From Mycobacterium sp. 3519A (GTDB taxonomy: Bacteria > Actinomycetota > Actinomycetes > Mycobacteriales > Mycobacteriaceae): a stretch of DNA of 64,000 nt. Numbering within the stretch: the first letter of the stretch is position 1; every line of letters begins with the position of its first letter. Positions 30,483-40,692 of this stretch are shown in pieces. The stretch covers positions 1 through 64,000 of the forward strand of contig NZ_OESG01000012.1 of NCBI RefSeq assembly GCF_900240945.1. The letters run 5' to 3'. The notes below the pieces were generated by a model. That model did not search any database. It was not told the DNA's origin and saw only the letters and a program-made list of their open reading frames with translations. The position numbers and the translations under genes are program-made.

Positions 30483-31787
30483 ATGACGCTCACCAAGCCG
30501 ACCTCCGGCGCGCGCACGGTCGCCGACAACACACCGGCCACCCGTGATCGCGCCGTCGATGTGGCCAGGCTGGCCGCGCTCGTCGTCGTCATGTTCGGCC
30601 ACTGCGCGCTGCTACTGGCGACCATCGACACCGACGGGCTGCGCATCGGCAATCTCCTCGGCGCGATTCCTGCGCTTGCCCCGGTCACGTGGGTCGTCCA
30701 GGTGATGCCGCTGTTCTTCCTCGCCGGCGGTGCCGCGGGCGCGTATGGCTGGCGAGCCGGTACGCCTTGGGGCGCATGGCTTTTCACCAGGGCGCAACGG
30801 TTGTGCCGCCCGGTTTTCTGGTATCTCGCGGCGTGGTCGGCCGGGCTCATCGCGGCGCGAATGCTCCTCGGGGCGGAATCCGCAGCGGGACTCGGTCGGG
30901 AATCCGTTGCGCTGCTGTGGTTCCTCGGTGTGTATCTCGTGGTGCTCGGATTTGTTCCGGCCTTCACTCGGTTGCAGACAGCCCGCGGCGTCGCGATGGT
31001 GGTCGGGTCGCTATTGGCGGCCGCCGGGGCGGTCGACGCGATCCGGGTCGCGGCAGGCACCGCCGCCGCGGGCTCTGTGAACTTCCTCATCGTCTGGCTG
31101 ATTCCTGTGGCGATCGGCGTGGGCTATGCGCGTCGACTGATCCCGGTCAGGGCCGCACTGGTCGTCGCCGCATGCGCACTGGGCGCACAGATCCTGCTCG
31201 CCCTCGTCGGCCCCTACGACACCTCCCTTGTCGTCACCGGCACCGAACAGATGTCGAACGTGTCACCGCCGACCCTGCTGCTCGCGTTGCACTGCACCTG
31301 GATGTCCTTCGCATTCGTCGCCTCTGCCGATGCCATCCGACGACTGGCTGCCCGGCCTCGCTTCTGGCGCCTCGTAGTCGTGGGCAACGGCGGAGCGATG
31401 ACGCTGTACCTCTGGCACATCCCCGCGATCGCGGTGGCGGCCTTCACGCTGAACGCCGTCGGTCTGGACGCGTATGACGTTGATGCGCCGTGGTTTTGGG
31501 CCCGCCTCGCGCTGCGCGCGGTGGTTTTCGCAGGCATCATGGCCGTGGCATTCAAACTGCTGGTACCGCTCGAGCATCGTCAACTGCCGTGGTGGGATGC
31601 CCAAGCCTCCGCGACTGGCGCTCGCTCGACCACCGCAGGTGTGTTGATTTGCGTTGCGGGCGTTGCGCTTCTGCTGCTGGCGAAGGACGGTCTCGGCGAC
31701 GCCACGGGGTGGACAGAGCTGGGGGGCTTCGTCATCGCCGCGGCGGCCGCGCGACTAACCGCTACGCTCCAAGCGCCGGCCCGATAG
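30483..31787 (+). CDS. Acyltransferase-3 family membrane protein
   Basis: This 434-aa protein has about ten hydrophobic helices and the family N-terminus RDRAVDVARLAALVVVMFGH, whose His is the catalytic residue, followed by MPLFFLAGG near residue 80. Acyltransferase-3 proteins move acyl groups onto surface glycans or lipids (OafA type). ATG 30483 is chosen over 30456. Substrate unknown. It is divergent from mpt64, with about 100 bp between. Confidence 0.85.
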   Translation: MTLTKPTSGARTVADNTPATRDRAVDVARLAALVVVMFGHCALLLATIDTDGLRIGNLLGAIPALAPVTWVVQVMPLFFLAGGAAGAYGWRAGTPWGAWLFTRAQRLCRPVFWYLAAWSAGLIAARMLLGAESAAGLGRESVALLWFLGVYLVVLGFVPAFTRLQTARGVAMVVGSLLAAAGAVDAIRVAAGTAAAGSVNFLIVWLIPVAIGVGYARRLIPVRAALVVAACALGAQILLALVGPYDTSLVVTGTEQMSNVSPPTLLLALHCTWMSFAFVASADAIRRLAARPRFWRLVVVGNGGAMTLYLWHIPAIAVAAFTLNAVGLDAYDVDAPWFWARLALRAVVFAGIMAVAFKLLVPLEHRQLPWWDAQASATGARSTTAGVLICVAGVALLLLAKDGLGDATGWTELGGFVIAAAAARLTATLQAPAR

Positions 31788-31822
31788 TGGTGTTCCAGGA
31801 CTCCTGCAAGGCAATCCGGTTG

Positions 31823-32713
31823 TCAGATGACGGGTTCGACCGGAGCAGGCGGGGCGGCAGGGCCCGGCGGCACCGGACCGGTAGGCAGATGCGGTGTGGC
31901 GCCGGTGTTTTCGGCAGCGGGCGCCGGCGGTGTGATTGGTGCCGAGGCCGCCGTCAGGGGTGAGGGCGGCGGCGCTACCTGCGGTCCCGGAGCGGGGCCG
32001 GTGACAGGCGGCTGCGCGATAGCATCCGCGGCCCAACTCGCCTGTAGCTGATTCGCGGCGAATGTCGCGCCCTGGTCGGCCATTCCGCCGTCGACGTAGG
32101 TGTTGTGCGCCGAGAAACTCCTGCCACTGCTGTCGCAGACCAGGTCGTTGTCGACGCACAGGTCGACGGTCTTGCCGACATACTGCGGTCCGATGGTCAC
32201 CGCCGGGTCGTTGATCGCACGCATGAAACGGGTCGACGGCTTGCCGAACAGGACGACCGCAGCGACGTGGTTGGCCACCTCGGGCGGCATCGGTGCCGGC
32301 ACATCTGCGGGTGAAACCCCGTCGGGCACAACGTTGGCGGTGACGAAGCCCATGACAGCGGCGCCCTGCGAGAAGCCACCGAGCACCATCTTGGTCTTCG
32401 GGCAGTTCGCGGCGGTGGCGAGGATGTGCGCGCGTGCGTCGTTGATTCCGTCGACGGCGGTGGGGAAGTCGATGGTCGCGGGGTAGTCGACGGCGTAGAC
32501 CCCGAGCGATTTTCCGACGGTTCGGGCGCGAAGTGCGTCGACGAAGGCCTCACCGGTCGGCCCTACTCCCGGGGCCTCGGTGGTGCCGCGGGCGAAGACG
32601 ACTTCGGCGTCCGGGCACGGTATCGCCTCCGCGGACGGTGCGTGTGCGACCTGAATGGCCGACGTCGCCGCCGCCGCAACGCCGATCGACACGGCGAGAA
32701 GGCGTGACTTCAC
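31823..32713 (-). CDS. Secreted cutinase-like esterase with Pro/Ala-rich tail
   Basis: This 296-aa alpha/beta hydrolase has a signal peptide (VSIGVAAAATSAIQVAHA) and the start of the cutinase domain at IPCPDAEVVFARGTTE. The nucleophile elbow is GGFSQG, the Asp lies near VCDSSG and the His in AHNTYV, with paired Cys. A roughly 65-residue Pro/Ala-rich tail is unusual for Culp proteins and could span the wall. GTG 32713 gives a normal signal peptide, but its ribosome site is weak. Confidence 0.87.
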   Translation of the reverse strand: MKSRLLAVSIGVAAAATSAIQVAHAPSAEAIPCPDAEVVFARGTTEAPGVGPTGEAFVDALRARTVGKSLGVYAVDYPATIDFPTAVDGINDARAHILATAANCPKTKMVLGGFSQGAAVMGFVTANVVPDGVSPADVPAPMPPEVANHVAAVVLFGKPSTRFMRAINDPAVTIGPQYVGKTVDLCVDNDLVCDSSGRSFSAHNTYVDGGMADQGATFAANQLQASWAADAIAQPPVTGPAPGPQVAPPPSPLTAASAPITPPAPAAENTGATPHLPTGPVPPGPAAPPAPVEPVI

Positions 32714-33051
32714 CGCCCTATGCTGACACACCTCACCGCCTGATGCGCGTCGGACGAACGGCCGTGCGGCCCCGCCGAATTTGCCGCGTTCCTGCAGTGC
32801 AGCAACGGCAGCGACTAACCGTGGCTTCGCCATGGCTGACCTCCCGACTCAACGATGTCATCTATGTCGTCACACAGTCGCCGGGTATTACGCCAACCCA
32901 GTAACTGCCAGCCTGGCCGAAGTGGATTGCAGGTGATTGTACGATCCGCACCGCCGCGAAACCTAGGTCGTAAGAACCTTCCTTAAGACTTGCTCATTCA
33001 CAGCTAGCGAAGCTGCTACAGATGGGCTGGGCGCGTGGGAGTTTCGCCTAG

Positions 33052-33684
33052 CTAGATGCGATTGGCAGCGAAAGTAGCGGCCTGGTTGACCATTCCGGTC
33101 TGGATGTAGGCGCTGTGCGCACCCCAGTCCCAGCCGTCGGAACAGATCGGGTCGTTGGCCACGCACAAGTCGATGGTCTTCTCGGCGAACAGGGGGCCGA
33201 TTCCCGGTAGCGGACCCGGCGACAACTGGTCGGCGAACGCACTTCGTGGAGCCCCGAAAAGCGCTGCTGCCGCGACGTGATCGGCGACCTGCGGCGGCAG
33301 CGCGCCGGTCGCCAGGTCGATCACGCCCGCACCCTGGGAATAGCCCCCGAGCACCAACCGGGTGGACGGACAGGCCGCAGCCATCGACTGGATGTGAGCG
33401 CTCGCATCGCGGGCGCCTGCGGGCGTACTCGTGTCGAAGTCACGGCTGGCGGGGTAGTCGACCGCGTACACCCCGACCGATCGGCCGGTCAATTGCGTAC
33501 GAAGCGAGTCGATGAATGCGCCGCCGATGCCGCCGGGGCCCGCTGGCTCCGTCGTGCCGCGGGCGAACACGATCTCGACGTCAGGGCACGGCGCCGCATT
33601 CGAGGCGGAAACGGGCAGCGCGATCGCGGTGGCGGCCAGAACGCCGAGAAGGCAGATGCCGGGGCGAGAACTCGAGATGTCCAT
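33052..33684 (-). CDS. Secreted cutinase-like esterase
   Basis: This 210-aa protein lacks the Pro-rich tail of its neighbour but shares the cutinase core: APCPDVEIVFARGTTEP, nucleophile elbow GGYSQG, VANDPICSDGWDW and His in GAHSAYI, with an N-terminal signal peptide. ATG 33684 is preferred over 33711. The two genes are tandem paralogues of about the same domain, so one local duplication with divergence is likely. Lipid substrate unknown. Confidence 0.88.
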   Translation of the reverse strand: MDISSSRPGICLLGVLAATAIALPVSASNAAPCPDVEIVFARGTTEPAGPGGIGGAFIDSLRTQLTGRSVGVYAVDYPASRDFDTSTPAGARDASAHIQSMAAACPSTRLVLGGYSQGAGVIDLATGALPPQVADHVAAAALFGAPRSAFADQLSPGPLPGIGPLFAEKTIDLCVANDPICSDGWDWGAHSAYIQTGMVNQAATFAANRI

Positions 33685-33714
33685 GCTGATATGTCGCGCA
33701 ACGGGCCGCAAATG

Positions 33715-35162
33715 TCACAGGCCCGCGTACATCAATCCCGCGGGGTCGTATCTTCGGCGGACAGCGACGAGCCGCTCGAAGTTTCCGCCGAAGTAACGCG
33801 ACACGGGCATATCGGCTTCTGCGTAGTTCACGTAGCCGCCGACCGAGTGTGCCCGCACTGCGGCATGCGCCTCGCCCAACCACCTCGTCGCCGTCGACAC
33901 CGTCTCCGCTGACGGCTCGGTGTACCACTGCACGCACGCGAACTCCCCGCGCCACGGAAACGCGGTGTCCGCGGCTGAAACGTCGGCCACCGCGCCCGAA
34001 AGGGACTCCATCACCGCGGTCGCCGATCCGACGTCGTCGGGCCACGACGACATCGCGGCGACGATGGCGTCCGCGGCCGACGTCGTCGTGTCGCCGATGA
34101 TGTCGGAACCGGCGAGAAACGAACGCGGCTGGGAAGCCTGGCTGCCGCCTTCGAAGTAGCGGACGAACTCCAAATGGCCGAGCGTGTGCACGGTGATGCT
34201 GGCGGGCTGGACACCGATGGCCGTGACCAAGTCACCGGCGGTGCCGCGGCCCTCGCCGGCCGGCGTCGCCAACACGACGGTGCAGCGTTGGGATCCCGCC
34301 CCTGCGGTGAGGTTGACCATGCCCCATACCGCGCGGTCGGCGCCGCGCATCCACTGCCGCCACCCGGCGATCGCCTGCGCGGCGGTGCCGTCGGGAACGA
34401 CCATGGTGACCACGTCCCGGTCGGCGGTCGGAAACGTGCGGAACGTCATCGCGGTGACCACGCCGAGGTTCGCACCGCCGCCTCGCAATGCCCAGAACAG
34501 GTCGGTGTGGTCGCGCGCCGATGCGGTGACCGTCTCGCCGCTGGGCAGCACGACCGTGGCCGATGCCAACGCGTCACACGTCAATCCGCAACGCCGAGAA
34601 TCGGATCCGAGCCCGCCGCCCAACGTCAGGCCGGCGATTCCGACGGTGGGGCAGCTGCCGCCCGGAACCGATCGTCCACGCGCAGCCAGGACCTCCTGTA
34701 TCGAATCCAGGTGTGCCGCACCGGGAATCGTCACCCGGTCCTGGTCGAACGTGATGTCGCCGGGCATCTCGCGCAGATCGACGATCACGGCGTTGTCGGC
34801 GGCCGACGCGCCGGTGTAGGAGTGCCCGCCGCTGCGGACCGCGACCCGCAAGCCCTTGGCCTCCGCGAATCGCACTGTCTGCGAGACGTCGTCGGTGGGG
34901 ACTTCACCGTCACAACGGCGACCGGCGCCGAGTCGGCGAACCTGGTGTTGAAAAGCCCCTTCGCCGTGCCGTATTCCGGGCTGGACGGGAGCGTTACGCG
35001 GCCGTCGATGGACTTGCCGAGAGCATCCCAGTCGCGCGGTCCGGTCGACTGCGGGGTCGGTGCGCTCGACGAGGGGGTGTTACAGCCGCTGACAAGCGCG
35101 CCGGAGGCGATGGTGCCGAGCGTGCCGCGCAGGAATGCCTGACGTGAGATATCCCGCGCCAT
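33715..35162 (-). pseudogene. FAD-linked (berberine-bridge-like) oxidase with a frameshift
   Basis: Two adjoining frames give one protein: 35162 to about 34898 (lipoprotein signal ending LVSGC, then the start of the FAD domain) and 34898-33715 (SGGHSYTGAS with the FAD-linked His, GGSCPTVGIAGL with the second covalent Cys, and the C-terminal BBE domain). They are joined by a one-base loss in a C run; the plus strand shows GGGG at 34897-34900, where a fifth G would restore T-V-K-S-P-T-D-D-V-S-Q-T-V. Joined length is about 480 aa, normal for the family. Error or true inactivation cannot be told apart here. Confidence 0.82.
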
Positions 35163-35180
35163 GGCCGACGACGGTTGAGG

Positions 35181-36530
35181 TCAGGCGGCCCGTTCGAACA
35201 ACGGCACCGCGCGCGCCACCTCGGAATTGCTCGTCCGCGGTCGGCGCGACCGCCGCGTGTGCAGCGACACCAGCGAGCCCGAACGCACCACGCCCAACGG
35301 GCCTTGGCGGGCGAACCGGGCGATCGCGGTGCTGCGCACCGTGAGTGCGGCCTTCGCCTGCCGGTAGCCGACCCGGATGCCCGCCGCGCAGATGATCAGC
35401 AGTCCTCCGATACCGGGAAGCGCGAACGCCGCGAGCGCCGTCAGCGATGCCGGCGCCAAGACCGCCCTGACGGTGTGCTCGAGGAAGGACAGCGCGCCCG
35501 CGGGAGCGGTGACCTCGGTGGCCATCGGCGCGGTGCCGGCGAGCGCCAAGTCGGCGTCCAGCCCTGCCGTGGCAATTCCGCCAAGCGCTGCGGGCGCGAT
35601 GACGTCACCGCTCAACGGCAGCACATCAAGTGGTGAAACCGGCAGGATCGGCGACGCATCAGGCGGCGTCGGTGCCGGCGGGCCCGCCGGGCTCGTCCCG
35701 GTCACGGTGGTCAAGCCCAACCCGGAGCCGACGTTCACCGGCTGCACGATCGGCGCGTTGATTCCCGGGAACACGAGCATCGAGTAGAGGTCACCGGGGA
35801 CCTGCGCGAGCGGAGCGACCGCGTCGTTGACGGAAATCAGCATGTTCTGCATCGACGTGATCACGTCGGTGACCGGGGTTTCGGACGTGGGCAACGCCGC
35901 GAGTACGCCAGGTACCGTCATCGCGACACCGGCGACTTTGGCCATCGCGGTGGGCACGGGCTGCAAGGCCTTCAGCGTCGGTCCGATCAGATCGGTGGGG
36001 TGATTGGCGGACGCTGTACTCGGCGGCGCGGTGTGGGTCACCGACGGGGCCGGAGTGGACTCCGCGGCGGCGAACACCTTCGCCTCAGGTGCGGTGGCCT
36101 CGGCGGTGGCTGGGGCCACCTCTTCGGACTCCGACGTCGCAGCGACGGGCTCCGCGGCGACGGTGGTCGGCGTCGCCTTCACGATGACCGGCCTCTGAAC
36201 TGGCTTGCTCATCGCGTGAAGTTTCTTCAGCACGTCCTGGATGGCGCGACTGATCGGCGACTTCGGAGTCGAGGACGTGGCGGCGGTGGCGGCTGTGGTA
36301 GTGGAGGTGCTGACGGGCGCGAGGCTGGGACTTGCCGTCTCCACGCCCTGACTCTGAGTGGCGGTGCCTGCGGATTCGTCAGCCGAGGCGATCGCACCGC
36401 CGGCGCTTCCGACGAGGAGACCGGTCGTGAGCACGCAGACACCCGCTGCGCGGCGCAATTGCGTCGAAATCTTGATCTCCTCCCACCAGCAAGCGATCTC
36501 GTCGGTAGGTAACGTGCGACATTCTCGCAC
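35181..36530 (-). CDS. Exported Ala/Pro/Thr-rich protein with C-terminal membrane anchor
   Basis: GTG 36530 has a GGGGAGG Shine-Dalgarno 6 nt away and gives 449 aa with a long n-region before the hydrophobic signal LRRAAGVCVLTTGLLVGS. The mature part is Ala/Thr/Pro-rich with low-complexity blocks. A C-terminal helix near FALPGIGGLLIICAAGI is followed by a basic tail, so the protein is probably anchored or surface-exposed. An ATG at 36596 and a TTG at 36458 are alternative starts. Similar starts (T-Q-L-R-R-A-A-G-V-C-V-L) occur in a family of mycobacterial exported proteins of unknown function. Confidence 0.75.
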   Translation of the reverse strand: MRECRTLPTDEIACWWEEIKISTQLRRAAGVCVLTTGLLVGSAGGAIASADESAGTATQSQGVETASPSLAPVSTSTTTAATAATSSTPKSPISRAIQDVLKKLHAMSKPVQRPVIVKATPTTVAAEPVAATSESEEVAPATAEATAPEAKVFAAAESTPAPSVTHTAPPSTASANHPTDLIGPTLKALQPVPTAMAKVAGVAMTVPGVLAALPTSETPVTDVITSMQNMLISVNDAVAPLAQVPGDLYSMLVFPGINAPIVQPVNVGSGLGLTTVTGTSPAGPPAPTPPDASPILPVSPLDVLPLSGDVIAPAALGGIATAGLDADLALAGTAPMATEVTAPAGALSFLEHTVRAVLAPASLTALAAFALPGIGGLLIICAAGIRVGYRQAKAALTVRSTAIARFARQGPLGVVRSGSLVSLHTRRSRRPRTSNSEVARAVPLFERAA

Positions 36531-37029
36531 AGTTTTCCTCCCCAATTCACACGATTGTGCAGGCAATCGGCCCAGATGAGAATAGGTAGCAAACAATTTT
36601 TATGGCGGGTCCGAAAATGAGCTTTGTCGGGCTCCCCGCACAGCGCACGAAATGGGTTTGCTGCCGACGGCACGTCCGGCAGCTATCTTCGTCGGCGCTG
36701 GGGTGGCAGCGGTCGGTCGGCCTGCTCGGAGTAGCCGGGCGAACGGCACTGACGAGCCAGTTTCTTCGCGAGCGTAAATAAATACGTTTGAATCACAGCA
36801 GCGTCACGGCATTCCGCAGGGAAATCGGAAATTCGTTTCGGCTCTGTTCGCATATGCGCGACGGTAACCCTGCAAACCGCCCTCAAGATCAATGCGACTG
36901 GCGGCCTATCTACGAGCAAGTTTGCCAGCTCCCGCGTCGCGGGCATGCGGCCGTCCGCAAGCGATTCTTGGCGATCATTGCGAGTTCAACCCTCGGAGGC
37001 GCCGGTGAACACTGATAGGACTACCCGCC
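36531..37029. other. AT-richer intergenic region
   Basis: This roughly 500-bp divergent region between the exported protein and the arylsulfotransferase gene has lower GC than its flanks (for example TAAATAAATACG near 36775). It probably holds both promoters. I found no convincing gene or RNA in it. Confidence 0.45.
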
Positions 37030-38307
37030 ATGGCTTTCGTTCAGTTCAGTGGCGTGACGTATCACGACCCCAGCCTCGCGTTCGGCTGCTATGTCCTCTA
37101 CAGCGGCGCTGACGGTGTCACCCGGCTGATCGACCTGAACGGCGTCGTGCACAACGAGTGGCCGCATCCCGGCGTGCCTGCCCGCATCATCGATCCTGCG
37201 CTCAACGGCGGACGGGTCGGCGACATCGGTCTGCAACTGACGCAGTTGGCGGATTCGCCGGGCGGCATCTACGGCAACCGCACCGTCGGCCAGCTGACGT
37301 GGACCGGCGAGAAGGTCTGGGAGTGGGGCGTCGAAGCCCCTGGCGGCGCGGCCCGACAGAATCACGACTGGGAACTGCTGGAGAACGGCAATCGGCTCAT
37401 CCTGGTGGCGATCCCGCGCGAAGTACCCGCTCTCGGCCCGCACGTCGTGGGTGATCAGGGAATCTACGAGGTGGCTCCCGGCGGGCGCATCGTCTGGCAA
37501 TGGCGAGCGGGTGACCACCTCGACGAATTCGGTTTCACGCCCGAAGGATTCGAGTATCTGCGCAAAACCGTCGCGCGCCACCCTGGTGATGTCTGGGGAT
37601 ACCTCGAGATCAACAGTGCCAAGACGTTGGGGCCGAACCGTTGGCACCGCGATGACCCCGACACGGTGTTTGCCCCCGACAACATTCTGATCAGTTCGCG
37701 GAAAGCCAATACAGTCGCGCTGATCGACCGGTCCACAGGTCGGATCGTGTGGCGTCTGGGGCCGTACTTCGAGGCCGAACCCGGCGCCGAGCATCAGCGG
37801 ATCAACAGGCATGCTCTGCCTCGACCTCTCGACCAACTCTCGGGTCAGCACAACCCGCATCTCATCGGCGAGGGGTTACCCGGCGCCCGGAACCTGCTCG
37901 TGTTCGACAACCAGGGTGGGGCGGGGTATCCGCCTGCGCCGCTTGGGATTTACGCGGGGTCGCGAGTCCTGGAGATCGACCCGATGACCAGAAACATCGT
38001 GTGGCAGTACACCGCTGAGGATTCCGGGCGCCCACCGTGGACGTTCTTCAGCTCATTCGTCAGCAACGCGCAGCGCCTGCCGAACGGAAACACGTTGATC
38101 ACCGAGGGCATGCACGGCCGGATCTTTCAGGTGACGCAGGACGGTCAGGTGGTGTGGGAGTACCTGACTCCGTATGAGGATTACGCCGTCGCGGGGGAGC
38201 CTGAGGTCAAAGTGTCGACGGTCGACGGTGTCGACCGTCCCACGCTCACCCGGATGATCTACCGCGCGCAGGCCGTGCCGTTCGAGTGGGTGCCCAGCAA
38301 ATCATGA
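37030..38307 (+). CDS. Arylsulfotransferase-fold (ASST-like) protein
   Basis: This 425-aa protein is made of repeated beta-propeller blades, with motifs of the kind (T/G)G(E/R)-(K/I)-V-W-E/Q-W and G-N-R-L-I-L or P-N-G-N-T-L-I, as in arylsulfotransferase family 2. No signal peptide is seen, so it is cytoplasmic or exported by a non-classical path. The active-site His residues are not confirmed by eye. Actual substrate and sulfotransfer activity are unproven. Confidence 0.75.
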   Translation: MAFVQFSGVTYHDPSLAFGCYVLYSGADGVTRLIDLNGVVHNEWPHPGVPARIIDPALNGGRVGDIGLQLTQLADSPGGIYGNRTVGQLTWTGEKVWEWGVEAPGGAARQNHDWELLENGNRLILVAIPREVPALGPHVVGDQGIYEVAPGGRIVWQWRAGDHLDEFGFTPEGFEYLRKTVARHPGDVWGYLEINSAKTLGPNRWHRDDPDTVFAPDNILISSRKANTVALIDRSTGRIVWRLGPYFEAEPGAEHQRINRHALPRPLDQLSGQHNPHLIGEGLPGARNLLVFDNQGGAGYPPAPLGIYAGSRVLEIDPMTRNIVWQYTAEDSGRPPWTFFSSFVSNAQRLPNGNTLITEGMHGRIFQVTQDGQVVWEYLTPYEDYAVAGEPEVKVSTVDGVDRPTLTRMIYRAQAVPFEWVPSKS

Positions 38308-38379
38308 ACGGACGTCGGACGCAGAGCGTACGGGGGGTGAACTCGCTCCACGCGGCCGGCGAAGCAGCGGCAGGCGAGT

Positions 38380-38391
38380 TTCCATATGGAA
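38380..38391. promoter_or_regulatory. 12-bp perfect palindrome in promoter region
   Basis: TTCCATATGGAA lies about 190 bp upstream of the DUF7159-like gene, in the 271-bp gap after the arylsulfotransferase-like gene. It could be a dimeric regulator site, with no other support. Confidence 0.35.
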
Positions 38392-38578
38392 CGTCAATAT
38401 TCACCAGCGGGGCGATCGGGTAACGCCATCTGGCTGCAACTCGATAAACGCTGCAAGTCGTTGCGCCCGCCGTCTGGAGACGACGAGATGACGGGTGAGA
38501 GTGAGCAAACTATGCTCGCTTCGGGTGAGCGCTTGACCCGCGACGGCGAATGGGTTTCGCGACGAGAGTGGAGCCAAA

Positions 38579-40057
38579 GTGCAATCAGTGCTGGGACTGT
38601 CCGTGACGTCCACCAGCGTCGGCTGGGTGCTGCTCGACGGACAAGGCTCCGATCCCGCAGTTCTCGACCATGACGTGTTCGATGTGCAGTCCTCCGTGAA
38701 CGGCGCCGACGCCGCCACGGCACCGCACACGGCGGCGGCGCGCGGCGCGCAAGCCATCGCGGCGGCCAGCGGGCACAAGGTGGGCTCCGTTCATGTGACC
38801 TGGACACAGGAGGTCGAGGCGGGCTCCGCTGCTCTGCTGAACTCGTTGGCGGACTTGGGCTTCGACAACGTGCACGCGGTTCCCATCAGCCGGGCCGTGC
38901 AATTCTGGGGTATCGAAACGGGACAGCAAAGCGAGCACGCCAAGTCCGGGCTGTGCATTCTCGAACCCAATGCGGCGACGATGATGGTCATCGCCACTGG
39001 TGCGGGCACCGTGCGTACCGCTGTCACGGACCACCTCGAGTCCGCCGAGGATGTCGTCGAGTGGCTACGGACGGTGTTCCGTAAGGATGGCTGGCTGCCT
39101 GAAAGTCTGTACCTCGTTGGGGCGCATACCGATTTGGATGAGCTCACGCAGGCCGTTGCTGACGCGTTGCCCATCCCCGTGTCTGATTCGGTTGACACCC
39201 AGCTGGCGCTCGCGCGTGGGGCAGCACTGGCCACGGTGGAGCCGACCGTCAGCGGTTCGGTACAGGCCACCGAGGCGCCGCCCGAAAAGCCTTGGCGGAT
39301 AACGCGTCCGAAGAAGCACGTCGCACCGGCGGCGGAGCCCGTCGTCGACACCGAGGCGACCATGGTCATCGCGACACCACGCGTCAAGTCCGCGAAGCAC
39401 GACCGGCCGTGGACGCGCGCACACGCCAAGAAGCTGACCATCGGGGCCGCTGCCGTGGCGGTTTTCGGCGCGGCACTCTCGCTTGCCGCGGGTTCGGCGC
39501 TGAACGTCGAAACCGACACCGCACAGGCTGCGGACACCTCGAGTGCCCACCCCGTGCCCGCGCAGGCGACGACGTTGCCCGTTCCGGCGCTTCAACCGCT
39601 GGCCGCCGTTCCGCCACCCGCGCCGCCGCCCGCACCGGAAACCGTGCCGGTTCCTGCCGCGCAGGCTGCGATCAGCACACCGGAATCGACCGCCGTTCCG
39701 GTTCCGCACCCGACACCGGAACCGATTGTGCATCCGACCCCGTCCGCATCGCCGAGCACCCCGGTTCCGGTCACCGCGCCGGTTTCGACGTCACCTGAGG
39801 CGGCACCCCTCGCGGCACCGGTTGCGCCGCCACCCGCTGCGCCCGTCCCGAATCCGCCGGTGGCTGCCCCTGGGCCTCTCGTCGCTGGAGCACCTGAGGT
39901 GATTCCGCCGGCCTTCGGGCCGCCTCCGGGTCCCGTCGGGCCTGCTGCTCCTGGTCCCGTCGTCCCTGCTGCTCCTGCAGACGCCGGAGCACCGCAACCG
40001 CCCCCACCGGATCCCATCCAGCAGGCCCTGAGCCCGCTGTTCAGCGGGCTGCCCTAG
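38579..40057 (+). CDS. DUF7159-like membrane protein with long Pro/Ala/Val tail
   Basis: This 492-aa protein has an N-terminal domain of about 215 residues starting VLGLSVTSTSVGWVLLDG, like the actin-like-fold mycobacterial proteins of the DUF7159 kind. One transmembrane helix follows (near residues 280-303) and then an extracytoplasmic Pro/Ala/Val-rich region of about 180 residues with PVP, PAPP and APV repeats. GTG 38579 is the start. It could link a cytoplasmic nucleotide-type domain with the cell wall; the role is unknown. Confidence 0.75.
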   Translation: MQSVLGLSVTSTSVGWVLLDGQGSDPAVLDHDVFDVQSSVNGADAATAPHTAAARGAQAIAAASGHKVGSVHVTWTQEVEAGSAALLNSLADLGFDNVHAVPISRAVQFWGIETGQQSEHAKSGLCILEPNAATMMVIATGAGTVRTAVTDHLESAEDVVEWLRTVFRKDGWLPESLYLVGAHTDLDELTQAVADALPIPVSDSVDTQLALARGAALATVEPTVSGSVQATEAPPEKPWRITRPKKHVAPAAEPVVDTEATMVIATPRVKSAKHDRPWTRAHAKKLTIGAAAVAVFGAALSLAAGSALNVETDTAQAADTSSAHPVPAQATTLPVPALQPLAAVPPPAPPPAPETVPVPAAQAAISTPESTAVPVPHPTPEPIVHPTPSASPSTPVPVTAPVSTSPEAAPLAAPVAPPPAAPVPNPPVAAPGPLVAGAPEVIPPAFGPPPGPVGPAAPGPVVPAAPADAGAPQPPPPDPIQQALSPLFSGLP

Positions 40058-40692
40058 GGCTTGACGCCGATGGTGATCAGGTCCGACAGCAGCTGAGTCC
40101 ACACCGGACGGTGCACGCGGTGCTGATCTTCGACGCGGAAGCCCGCGTCTGCGAACAACTTTCGCATCTCGGCCGGCGTCGGATTGTGGGCCGGGTTCAG
40201 TCGATTCGCGGATAGCCGGTGCAGCGGCAGCCGCTGGCGCGGACTCAATGTCGCCACCGCCGTCAGGCCGCCTGGGGCAAGGACGCGATGGAATTCACGC
40301 AACGCGGCCGGCTGATCGAAGAAGTGAAACGCCGAAGTCGTGACGACCGCGTCCAGCGTGCCGTCCTCGAACGGCAAATGCTCCGCAGGCCCCTTGCGCC
40401 ACAGCACCTTCGACGTGCGTGCTCGTGCCTGGGCGAGCATGCCATCGGACATGTCGATGCCGTAGACCTCGTCAGGATCCAACTCGTCCGCGATCCGGGC
40501 GGCGAGAATGCCTGTGCCGCACGCAACGTCGGCGATCCGACGGGCGCCGCGGCTGCCGAGCACCGCGATCACCTCGTCCTGCGCCGGGCGGTATACCCAC
40601 TGCTGCAAGGCAGGCGAGTCGTACAGCGGCGCCGCGAGACTCCAGAACCGCGTGACCGCGTCGTTGAGCGTTCGTCGGGGCGCCGACGTCAC
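40054..40692 (-). CDS. Class-I SAM methyltransferase (UbiE-like)
   Basis: This 212-aa methyltransferase has SAM motif I DVACGTGILAARIA, then GIDMSDGMLAQAR and a late ALREFHRVLAPGG strand, typical of type-11 methyltransferases acting on small molecules or lipids. GTG 40692 overlaps the upstream DUF5078 stop by 4 nt, so it belongs to the mmpL gene run. Its stop lies 4 nt into the end of the DUF7159-like gene on the other strand. Confidence 0.85.
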   Translation of the reverse strand: MTSAPRRTLNDAVTRFWSLAAPLYDSPALQQWVYRPAQDEVIAVLGSRGARRIADVACGTGILAARIADELDPDEVYGIDMSDGMLAQARARTSKVLWRKGPAEHLPFEDGTLDAVVTTSAFHFFDQPAALREFHRVLAPGGLTAVATLSPRQRLPLHRLSANRLNPAHNPTPAEMRKLFADAGFRVEDQHRVHRPVWTQLLSDLITIGVKP

